Assembly (NCBI GenBank): GCA_951802425.1
Contig: OX637800.1
Coordinates: 1,550,001-1,614,000, forward strand
Origin: Clavaria fumosa
Lineage: Eukaryota > Basidiomycota > Agaricomycetes > Agaricales > Clavariaceae
DNA length: 64,000 nt
Direction of reading: 5' to 3'
Within the stretch, counting starts at the first letter, position 1. Each line of letters opens with the position of its first letter. This document shows positions 10,091-18,395 of this stretch, piece after piece. The position numbers were made by a program, and so were the translations under genes. The notes beneath the pieces are model-generated. The model was not told the DNA's origin. It saw only the letters and a program-made list of their open reading frames with translations, and did no database searches.

Positions 10091-10381
10091 TATCAGACTG
10101 GGTCTCACACAACTTAAGCGTAAGGTCATGACGACAATACTAAGATAAGGGGAAAAGAGTACAAAAAAGGAAAAGCGAAAGTACTTATAGCGAACGCTTC
10201 GGCACTTGCCGGCGTTCCCACGCTCGGACCCTCGGATCACGTGATGCGCCCAGGCCCCAGGTCATGTGATCTTACATGATTACATAATCCGACCCAGCCA
10301 CAGGTCATGTGACCTTCCAACAACCCTCCCCAGTTTCTCCACAACTGCACTTTGGGATGGCTTACATAAGCGATCCTAACA
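10091..10381 (-). repeat. 5' LTR of Gypsy element 2
   Basis: Identical to 4787-5077. Reading the minus strand, U3 holds three TCAYGTGA palindromes (10305-10312, 10262-10269, 10237-10244). These are followed by a TATA-like CTATAAG (about 10184-10190). The inferred RNA start is about 40 bp further on, near 10146. Confidence 0.9.
10184..10312 (-). promoter_or_regulatory. Gypsy LTR promoter: three TCAYGTGA sites plus TATA box
   Basis: Three 8-bp palindromic TCA(C/T)GTGA sites lie upstream of a TATA-like box. All three sites are retained in the diverged LTR of element 1 (954-961, 978-985, 1019-1026), while the spacer sequence between them has changed considerably. CACGTG/CATGTG cores are the class bound by bHLH factors such as Cbf1/Pho4/USF. 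Which factor acts here is not known. Confidence 0.5.
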
Positions 10382-11651
10382 GTTGGGAGGTTTGGACGGA
10401 AGGGAGTGAGAGGGGGGAAGAGGAGGGGCGGTTGTGGATGGTTTAAGCTTGCCAGATTGGAGTAGAGTCGCATTGGCTCCCGTTGCCGGGGTGTCCACTT
10501 TTTTCTTTCTTAAGTTCGTTTCTATGCGGCGCAGCTCCTTTGCCTTTCGCCAACCCCTGAGGGGGGACCTATCCCCGAACAGGTAAAGGACTTTGTGGGA
10601 GCGTAATAGGTGGCCGCAGATCTTGCCATCAGGATCTTCAAACGTGAAGCAGAGGCTGGACCTGTCACTAGTAAAATTGGCCGGGTTCTTAACCCAGCTA
10701 GGTTTCTGCATGATGGACAACTCCCGGTAGACGGGATTGTGGGCGATGAGTTCTCAGTGGATTTCGTCAGAACTGTGTGCCGGGATACGATCTGTTTTGC
10801 CAGTCCAGACGTTGTGAAGAAGCAGTTTTGACCACTTGACATCCTGGTAGACTGATACAGGGTGTTCGGAGAACGGGGCCACAATTGTTGTCAAGGCTGT
10901 GGTTACCGAGGCCAAGTGCTCGGCCAGGACGCCGGGCGCTGCAGTCACGACCAAGTTACCCTTCGTGGTTCGGTGCACCTCCGAGAGTTGAACTGCATGA
11001 CCCAGCTTGGTAAGCCCATCGTTTAGGTCCTTGAGCAAGGTGAACGGTGTTTTTAAGGCGTAGTGGGAGTAGGGCCCAAGTCTGATGACCAGTCTGGGCC
11101 GCGACGAGTTGGTTTTAGGCGGGGGAGGGGCTTTGGATGGGGGGGTAGTCGGCATGGGCGTGGGTTTCTGAGCTGCTTTGGTGGCCACAGCTGCATATGA
11201 GCCCGGAGCTACTATGGAGGCATTGGCAAGCCGTGTGCCAATTGATTGGACCTGGCGCGAGAGGGTGGCAAGGTTGGATGAAATCTTCTTGAACTCCGTG
11301 GACTCTGCGACAGAAGGTTCTTTGACCACCTTCCTAGATTTCGGAAACAGGACTGCCCAGTGGGAGGTAGCTGAAGAGTCAAAATACTCCGCAAGCCTGC
11401 GGGAATAGTCTTCATTCTTTTGCTTGATCAGCGTATCCAGGAGCGGAGAGGCACGCATGAACAGCGCTAGGAGTTGGTTGTGGAGAGTTTCGACTTCATT
11501 GGTCGTTTCCACGTAGCTAACATGCATGGAGCGGGGCAGGGGAGCCCCCGGGGGCTCCTTGGCTGGCATGGGGTACGAGTTGGGACAGTAGTGGTAGTAT
11601 GAGGCGTTTTGCTATGGCGAGACGTCGTCGTGGTTGTGGTGTGTGACGTGA

Positions 11652-12345
11652 CATGGCGTGATCGCGATGCCGCCGCGTGGTGCCTAGCTCTGCCCACAGT
11701 CCCATTCCCGTTACCGCCCCTGGATCCCAGTCCGTAAGTGGCTCCCGTACCGCCGGGATAGAAAAAATAGTGATGAAGCTGGTGGGGGTGATGGCGCCGC
11801 GAAGAGGAAGATGAGATAATGGCGAGGGGGTAAAATTGGGAAAGGTCGGGAGGGCGCTGCTGCTATGGACAGCGATGGCGCAGTTCGTTAGGGGATGCGC
11901 GTGTATCCGTGGGGTGGTGGTAGAGGCGGGGAAGGGACTGGAGTGATGGGGCTTAGATGGTTTACTATGGCTTTGGCCATGAGTGCGAGGCCCAAGTGGC
12001 AGCAGTGGTTGTGGCGGCCGCGCCTTGTACCAAACAATGGTTCTGCTGGGGTGGACAGTGAATACGACATTGTCGTCGCCATCGCTGTCGGAAGACACTG
12101 TGACAGTCGTGTTCGCGTCCGGCATGCTTAGTGGTAGTAGCGAAAGTAGCAGAACGGCGAGAACGAATACGATTGGGATGACGGATGTGGATACGGCGGG
12201 GGCTAGGCCGCGCGAGACGCGGATAGTGCGGGGCGCGAAAAGAGAGCGGGCCGTGTTGGGCTTGCATCTTGGTGGGGCGACTGTGGTGCTTGTGCTTGTG
12301 CTAGTGTACGCTCTGGGATGTGTCGTTGTCCCGGTGAGAGTGAGC
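11652..12345. repeat. Segment R, copy 1, right part
   Basis: Continuation of segment R after the LINE, collinear with about 42203-42890 and 57420-58056. On the minus strand, around 12181-12122, a frame encodes a strongly hydrophobic stretch of about 20 residues. It is followed by a short Ser/Asp-rich extracellular-like stretch (MPDANTTVTVSSDSDGDD, starting at about 12125). The hydrophobic stretch resembles a membrane anchor, but the three R copies carry indels that break the frame differently. A former gene is possible, not proven. Confidence 0.4.
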
Positions 12346-12524
12346 TGACATGCTCATGCCATGCCATGCTGCGACGTCTTGGGAATGGCCCAGTAGAGTT
12401 GCTGATACAGAAGGAAATGGTTAGGGATGGGAAGAGCGTTACGGATACGGCGGCAGGAATTGAGCTACAAGACCAGGATACGACAGTGCTGTTGGAGCTC
12501 ACTGCACGGGAAAGGATTATGTAA
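12345..12524 (+). pseudogene. Relict C-terminal fragment of the plus-strand GTPase
   Basis: The sequence matches the C-terminal part of the GTPase gene at about 14281-14510: it shares VELLIQKE, GKSV, DTAAG and DTTVL in order. An internal segment (the helical ELRKEILELSERH part) is missing, as are all N-terminal exons. It is a truncated duplicate lying just upstream of the full gene. The same relict is present at 42880-43054, and a shorter trace occurs at about 30390-30430. Confidence 0.65.
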
Positions 12525-13450
12525 TTATGTAAAAGATTCTACACAAGATAGGCTGGCTAGAGACTGATTATGGGCGAGCTGGAGTCAGACACAGGAAGGT
12601 CTCCATCTGAGCCCTAGCTGGGTGTGCCGGGGAGTGACAGGACCACTGGCAAAGAAACTACTGTAGTAGCCATCAGATGGGTGGGTGGGTAATGCAAGAA
12701 ACTCGGAGTCAGATAGTGTGCTGAGATGGGGGAGGAAGAGGACTAGATATGATGTCATCTTGAGACGAAGAGGCATTGCAATGAGAGACGAGTCAAGATG
12801 GTGAGAGGGGTGCACGTGATGGGGCCTTTGTTTGGCCAAGACGTCGCGTTATTTGTCTCACTTTGGGTGACTGAACCCTCTTCCATCTCTTCGTCGCCCG
12901 CCAATAGGAGTGTTAATGATCGGCATGCGAGTGTGCCGAGGAGTGCGTAGGACCTCGCCCAAGCGCGGGCAGCGGAGGCGCAGTGACGCTTGTCGCTAGG
13001 TGGGTGCGAGCTCGCTAGTGTAAATGAAAAAATAGAGCAACGCCCACTTTCGATTTTCTCATCCCACTCGCAAACAGTGTGAAACTTGTAAAACCTTACA
13101 CCGCGACGCCAGCATATGTAGGCGCACAAATGGCACCTGGACAGGCCACATTGTGGACGAAGACTTACTGGTGATACACATGCTTCATGATATGGGTGCT
13201 TACAGGCGCATTGTAACAGCTTAATATTTTCTAAATATTCCACGTCATCACCCAGCCCATCGCCTCTTTTTCGATGGGAAGCCTCTGCCGATCCAAACGC
13301 CGAACACGAGTACGTCGCAGCCGCCAACATTTGTGACGAGCCTTCGGTGTCACCCCGGCACGGCGCCAGCAAGGAAAACATGCGTCCAAGTCGCCCACGC
13401 AGTATGGGCGAGCTTAACTGCATATCATCCAGAGCACTCGCCCCACGAAA
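12525..13450. other. Intergenic region upstream of the plus-strand GTPase
   Basis: A minus-strand open frame (13423-12755) overlaps the region. It encodes a short Cys/His-rich patch (LQCACKHPYH) whose counterpart in copy 3 (43925-43611) has a somewhat more zinc-finger-like spacing ending CPQC. The frame is not preserved between copies after the patch, so coding status is doubtful. Copies 1 and 3 differ by several percent here, unlike the near-identical sequence downstream. Confidence 0.3.
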
Positions 13451-14536
13451 ATGTCATCATCTAAGGATCCCAGCAATGTCCATCGATCGTCCAGAACCGG
13501 TAGCAGTCGTGTTAAACGAGTCGATGGTCAAAAAGCCTCCAGAAAGACAGAAGACAAGATATACATGTTTTTAACACCCGTACGACTTCCTGAAAACCGT
13601 TTACAGGAATAATCCTGTAAGCTTGTATCCATCTAGCTGACTGCTCTGTATTTTCATTGCCTTTCGGGGGTTCAGCTTGATGGGCCAAAGCGGAACGGGG
13701 AAATCATCTGTGCGTAAACACTTTCTAAGGGAAATCATATGGCCTTAGCATAGCTTGCCGTGCAGTTTGTAAATCTTGCTAGTGGTTCTCAATTCCAAGT
13801 CGGAAACGGGCTCGAGTCTTGCACCTCAGATATTCAACTCTCACAGCCCTTCGATCTGGACGGCCGGGCCGTGACACTTGTCGATACACCTGGCTTCGAT
13901 GATACAACCAAGAGTGACGCCGATATCCTGAACGTGATTGCTGTCTATCTTACCAAGTATTTATTTCCACCTTGAGAAACAATGGTTCTGACTGCCATAC
14001 CTCTGATGGGACTGTACAGAGGGACGCAGGAAGTTCAAGGAGTCGTGTATCTCCATCGCATATCCGATATCAGAGTGGGCGGCACCGCCAGACGGAACTT
14101 CACCATGTTTCAGAAAATCTGCGGCGTCGACGCGCTTCGGAATGTCGTCATTGCCACGACTGGGTGGGACGAAGTCGACAAGTCGGAGGTAATGACGCGG
14201 GAGGAGGGGTTTAGATCAGTGTTCAAGCCTGCTCTCGACGGAGGCGCCTTGCTGCTTCGTCATGAGGGGACGCCTGAGTCCGCTCATGCCATATTGCGAC
14301 ATGTTCTTGGGAAAGGCTCAGTAGAGTTGCTGATACAGAAGGAGATAGTTATGGAGGGGAAGAGCGTCCCAGATACGGCAGCAGGACTCGAGCTACGAAA
14401 GGAGATCTTGGAACTGTCCGAACGGCACAGGGAAGGAATGCGCGCGTTACAGGAAGAAATTGAAGGAGCTGCTCAAGACCGGGATACGACGGTGCTGTCA
14501 GAGCTGGAAAGGGAGGTCCAAGCATTGCGAGACTAG
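13451..14536 (+). CDS. AIG1/GIMAP-like P-loop GTPase, cluster copy 1
   Basis: A five-exon model fits: 13451-13499, 13607-13616 (10-nt microexon), 13676-13709, 13766-13956, 14020-14536. All introns are GT-AG, the total is 801 nt and the protein 266 residues. G1 is GQSGTGKS (23-30), G3 is DTPG (71-74), and the G4 position reads T-x-x-W-D (141-145) rather than NKxD, as in related fungal AIG1-type proteins. The HRISD...GG segment (107-116) is shared with the minus-strand GTPase. A short coiled coil follows (about 215-266). It probably binds GTP and acts in signalling or membrane-associated scaffolding; the role is inferred. The frame stops at a TAG that is followed immediately by an in-frame continuation with a membrane segment. 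The first exon and the microexon are the least certain parts. Confidence 0.7.
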
Positions 14537-14848
14537 ATGACATTTTTGGAGACGGAGGAACAGAAGTTGCCGGGAGCTCGCGCGCGGACGAGTTCGCGGT
14601 TGGATACGGCACGGCAAGGTGGCCGTTCGCCGTCATCAGCACCTGCCACTACCCGAAGACGCAGGGAGTTATCGCCGAATGGCGGTCTTCTTGACCGGAA
14701 GCCGGAGGGTCGTTGGCGCTACGGCGACGTACACCCACTTGCCTGGGTATGCATCATTGTAGTCGAATTTGCACTTCTTCGCTGGATTTGGATGCAGTTT
14801 ACCGATATTGTAGCCGCTCCTGGCGGCCACCTAGCATTTGCTACATGA
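14537..14848 (+). pseudogene. In-frame membrane-anchor tail of the plus-strand GTPase, after a stop codon
   Basis: Directly after the TAG at 14534-14536 the same frame stays open for 103 codons. It is basic and Ser/Arg-rich at first, then has a hydrophobic segment (around WVCIIVVEFALL) near the C-terminus. The minus-strand GTPase of copy 2 likewise ends in coiled coil plus C-terminal hydrophobic anchor, so this looks like the original C-terminus cut off by a nonsense change. Readthrough is an alternative. Copy 3 (45067-45378) has the same arrangement. Confidence 0.5.
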
Positions 14849-15184
14849 ATCTAATCCAAGGAGCACTTTCGCACTTGGCCTTCGCCAAGAGCACCAACGA
14901 AGAATGCCTCTCCTCCGCATGCGTCCCCCTTCCACTCTTTCAAGCAAGACCAATTTCGCACCGGAAGGGATGCGCATGCTATTACCCCCGCCTCGTCGTT
15001 CCCAGGGGCCCCTCCTCCATTGTGTGTCCATAGCCCATCTTCCTTCGGCTCTGGGCATCCAGGAATAAAATGGAGCGTGAAGCAGGTAGCAAAGTAGGTA
15101 GAACTGCAGGTTCCGCACTGCCATGAACGATTTCACCGGAGTCGGCACTCCTCATGCAAGGGACCGGAAAATACAGCTTGAGCA

Positions 15185-16401
15185 TTGCAGGCATTTCCTC
15201 GATAGCCGCGTGTCTCTTCCCACTTCTGACTCTAGATGCGTACAGGCCCTTCTCTCCTCCTCCAGCATAGCAAGAAATGCGCTTCGCTGCTCGTCGAGTT
15301 GGCGTGCCGCAATCACCTTCTCAGCTTCTGCAGATGCCTTGACAGACTCGAGGCCTTCTTCTAGACGAATCTTGTCTTCCTTCCACTGGTCCAACCGATG
15401 CTGAAGCTTTTCTCGCTCCTCTTCCAGTGCCCTCTTCCACTGATCATCCTTCTCCTGAATGGCCATGGCCATTTCCTCTCGCAACTCCATCATCTCCGCC
15501 TCATGCTTCTCCTTGAGCGCTTTCAGTTCCGCGCTGAGTTCAGAACCGGAGGTTGTCTGATCCAGCGGCATCCCCTGCGCAAGCTCAACCTGAATCTGAA
15601 GCGCCATAGGATCATTGTCGAGGAGCTGGGTCAAGATATTTTGAGCCGATGGAAGTGAATTATCGTGGCGGAGCGACCGAGCGCTGGCGTCAACGAGTGG
15701 CTTAAAGAACTTTGATGTTGGTCAGGAGTTCCTGTTCCCGAGCAATTCCAGTGGTCTCGTCGACTTGGTCCCATCTTGAGGTTACGATGACGACATTCTT
15801 GAGCGAGTCTGAACCGCAGAGTTTTTTAAACATCCGCAAGTTGCGCGTCGAGACTCCACCCATCCTCGGATCGGTGAGTAAATGACGCCGCTCAACAGTC
15901 TCTTATCTTCGAATCTGTGTCGATCATTGTAAAATAAGGACCCGGGACACGAAAAGACTGTGCTTACTCTGCATCGAGGAATGCAGAAATCCTTGCAGAA
16001 TGACGGTATCAGTGATTCCCTCGCGAGAATCATCAAAACCGGGAGTGTCAACGAAAATAATGCAGCGACCATCGGGCTCAAAGTAGCGAAAAAGACCAAT
16101 GTCGGATGTCTCAGATTCTACGCTATGTCCAATCTTGATATTCTGATCGCCCGTGATGAGCTTGATGAGCTAGTTCGAGCCTCAGTGTCCTTGCGCGCAT
16201 GTAAATGTGCGCAAGTGTTTCGTACCGAAGATTTTCCAGTTCCGGTTGAACCCATAATACTGAAAGTGGCTCGTTAGAAATAGAGGGAGGCTACGCAATA
16301 GAAGACAATCGGACTTACGCAATCGTAATATCTGGACGCCTCTGTTCAGGAACACCGACATCTTCGCAGTAACCCAAATTCGCACTGGGCGAAAGACTCA
16401 T
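15185..16401 (-). pseudogene. AIG1/GIMAP-like GTPase, minus strand, cluster copy 1 (decayed)
   Basis: Homologous to the intact gene at 30728-32394. The P-loop exon (GSTGTGKS, around 16230-16260) and G3 motif (here the canonical D-T-P-G) are recognisable. Compared with copy 2 there are three frame lesions: a 1-bp loss at the end of exon 3 (about 15990-15995), a 10-bp loss that removes the MHR codons of the next exon (about 15877), and a 1-bp loss in the coiled coil (about 15215). Homology ends near 15185, so the C-terminal coiled coil and anchor are missing. The same lesions are in copy 3, so decay preceded that duplication. Confidence 0.8.
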
Positions 16402-18395
16402 CAGAATTGGATAGGTAGCTGGTTGGTAGCTTAACAGTCGATGAGAAACGCAAGGAGAGATTCTTAAACGCTGCGGTAATAGTCTTACTGCGACTCCAAT
16501 GCGTGGATCGGAATGATGCGGCAATAGGTTATTCAACGACGGCACCGCACTCCCGAGGCGTGTATCGGACATGAAAATCACGTTGGAACCCTGGATCTGC
16601 GTTAGAGGGTGTTCGGTCTCAGTGAGGAACGACTTACAGTGTGATCACTGCGAGCTCGATGAGACCATCCTGTGCACTTACCAACACGAGGACAGCCGGC
16701 TCGTGATTTAGGATTTGCGAGCCGTTGACGCGAATGCTGGCCTGGGCAAAGTATAGCCAGGCCCGGTCGTTCAGGTTATCTTTACAGGAAACAGAGTCGG
16801 CGATGTTGAGGGCATTGGCTCTGGCATTATCATGACGCGCAAGGGCGATAGATTGTGGGCAACAATTGCTAGGCATCAAGGGTGATGATAATGTCGTCGT
16901 TGATCACGCACCCATCACTAGAGGTGGCGGTGGTGGACTCGCCGTCGTCATTCCTGTACACGGATTAGTCGATGAGAAAGTGACAAAAAGACTAAAGCAT
17001 ACCAGAGGCAGAGAACACTGCCTCCTCGCCACTTGCGCCCGTTGACTCTCGTCCCCCTTGCCCTTGATGGCCTCATTGGTGTCCGTTCGAGGCCCCGAGT
17101 CCTGTTGTCACTTCCTACTGCTCCCGATGGCTTTGATATCCTGCACTGTCCGGTGACCCCAGGCTGCGATCTGTTTTGAGCAGGCTGTGATCGTTTGTGG
17201 GGCTGCGCTTGACGTTTGGTTTCGGACGGGCGGTAGAAGGAACGGCGCGTCTAGGCTGCGCTCGTGTCGCTGCCGTACCACTTTTCCGATATCCTGGCAA
17301 TCCCTTTAGCCTTGCTCGCTGAAAACAAAGGGTATAGACATGCCTCGCCTGTTCGTCACCGTCGTTGCCCCAGTGCAAACCTTCCTACGACGAGTCGTCC
17401 ACCATATCGCCACTTGGAAAATTCCTAAGCTCTGCCATCCTCACGTTCGTGATTCTGTGACACAGAATGGAGAGGTCGTATGGACTCGTTGGCGGCGCAA
17501 ATCTCCATTCAACAACCACCCTCGACAATCAAATGCTTTTCAATTAATTCGACAGGCTCCAAACAATTTTGGGAAATTTTCCTACTAAAAACAAAAACAG
17601 GAAGCAGCCATCACATGCCCTGAAATGCAATGAGTGTAAATGATGTCAGGTAGACAGAGACAAGGAAACCTACTTGACGGTCATCCCCAGGAAATGCTGA
17701 CACTACCACAGGCCCCTCCGGTTCCCTCAACGACTCCTGCTCCTGTACCACCGTTGCGGCCATTTCCAGCTGAACCAATGTGCGAATTAGAGGGCAATTG
17801 CATCAAACGGAAGAAAATGCCGCACCGGTGATATCCCCTGTGGTTTCGATGCCGGTGTCGTTGGTCTGATTGTCAGTAACGTCATCGATATTCGCTGTGG
17901 CGTCATGACCACTGATAGGAAGGCACGTCATGCACAGAATCGATAGGCCGAAGACCAGGGTTGTAAGTTCCGAATATAAATTTTTACGGATCGAACGAAT
18001 TGATAATAAGAGTCAGTCATTATTAATGGATGTCGTAGGGACTTACCTTGGTTCCTCTTATCGTAGCTTCGTTACACCTCACAATTCATCACGTTGTTTC
18101 TCGTGGAATCCGCTAGACCGCCGATCCAACAACGTTGGGCCCTTGTCGCCGTCAACTCGCCGATTAGTTCTGGGTATAAGATGGCTTTCAGGCTGCTGCA
18201 AGACACGTGTACTGTCGACGTGAATCAGTCTCGTGACTCAGAATAGCGCGCATGTGACGTGTCAGTCACGGTGTCACAAATCAATGTACCGCATGTCACA
18301 TCATGTACCGCAGTGTGTGCAGATCCTGCTCTGGGCCATCGATAAGCTCGAATCCTCGTCGCCCTCAACATTTCGCGCCGCTGCACCCCTCACCC
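16402..18395. other. Divergent intergenic region between GTPase and NLR, copy 1
   Basis: The minus strand has further coding-looking pieces upstream of the GTPase start (for example a stretch encoding NGSQILNHEPAVLVL around 16690-16730). They can be joined by GT-AG introns to the G-domain exons, so the GTPase may have a longer N-terminus. Around 17830-17960 the minus strand shows conserved segments related to 1625-1690. The region is conserved in all three clusters. The NLR promoter must lie in its right end; a TGACGTGT motif (about 18253) is retained in copy 2. No firm TATA box was identified. Confidence 0.4.
17640..17831 (+). CDS. Small conserved proline-rich open frame (63 codons), copy 1
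   Basis: It starts MMSGRQRQGNLLDG, has a Pro-rich middle and a basic end, and is intact in all three clusters (also 33611-33802 and 48170-48361). Between copies 1 and 2 about half of the changes are synonymous, so there is no clear sign of protein-level constraint. It could be a tiny gene, an upstream exon of the NLR, or chance. Not recognised. Confidence 0.25.
   Translation: MMSGRQRQGNLLDGHPQEMLTLPQAPPVPSTTPAPVPPLRPFPAEPMCELEGNCIKRKKMPHR

Larger units (their letters stand above)
4787..10381 (-). mobile_element. Complete Ty3/Gypsy chromovirus, element 2
   Basis: The element is 5,595 bp, with LTRs at 4787-5077 and 10091-10381 that are identical over all 291 bases. It is flanked by a 5-bp target duplication GTTGG (4782-4786 and 10382-10386). 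Inside are a leader, one long polyprotein frame with a C-terminal chromodomain, and a polypurine tract next to the 3' LTR (plus-strand CCCCCCTCTT, 5081-5090). Identical LTRs mean a recent insertion. The target was ORF1 of the LINE. The integrase chromodomain suggests targeting to modified histones. Confidence 0.95.
4488..11569 (-). pseudogene. LINE ORF1 (gag-like), split by Gypsy insertion and one stop codon
   Basis: Two parts are seen: 11569-10382 (396 codons) and 4781-4488 (98 codons). With the Gypsy element and one copy of its 5-bp target duplication set aside, the frame runs straight across the junction. The N-terminal part has a helical region (residues about 10-130), a low-complexity Pro/Thr linker and an RNA-binding-like domain. 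The part after the stop contains PSWVKNP and FEDPDGK motifs resembling fungal LINE ORF1 proteins. An in-frame TGA (10754-10756) interrupts it, probably from a TGG. The C-terminus is acidic, and no zinc knuckle remains in this frame. It is non-functional as it stands. Confidence 0.6.
2496..11651 (-). mobile_element. LINE-like retrotransposon, ORF1 only, split by a Gypsy insertion
   Basis: The element is inserted into segment R. It is flanked by a 17-bp target-site duplication (2479-2495 and 11652-11668, one mismatch) and ends on the left in about 19 T residues, the poly(A) tail of a minus-strand element. The 5' end is complete: an ATG lies about 80 bp inside at 11569. After removing the nested Gypsy element the LINE is only about 3.5 kb. 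It contains a gag-like ORF1 and a separate zinc-knuckle remnant, but no endonuclease or reverse-transcriptase motifs were seen. It is therefore probably a non-autonomous half-LINE that was mobilised in trans. Confidence 0.7.

Noticed and set aside
12755..13423. RING-like zinc-finger gene divergent from the plus-strand GTPase
   Set aside because: The Cys/His pattern differs between copies 1 and 3, and the frame downstream of the patch is not conserved.
17640..17831. Treating the 63-codon open frame as a confident gene because it is in three copies
   Set aside because: Copies 1 and 3 are recent duplicates, and about half of the differences from copy 2 change the protein, so conservation is weak evidence.
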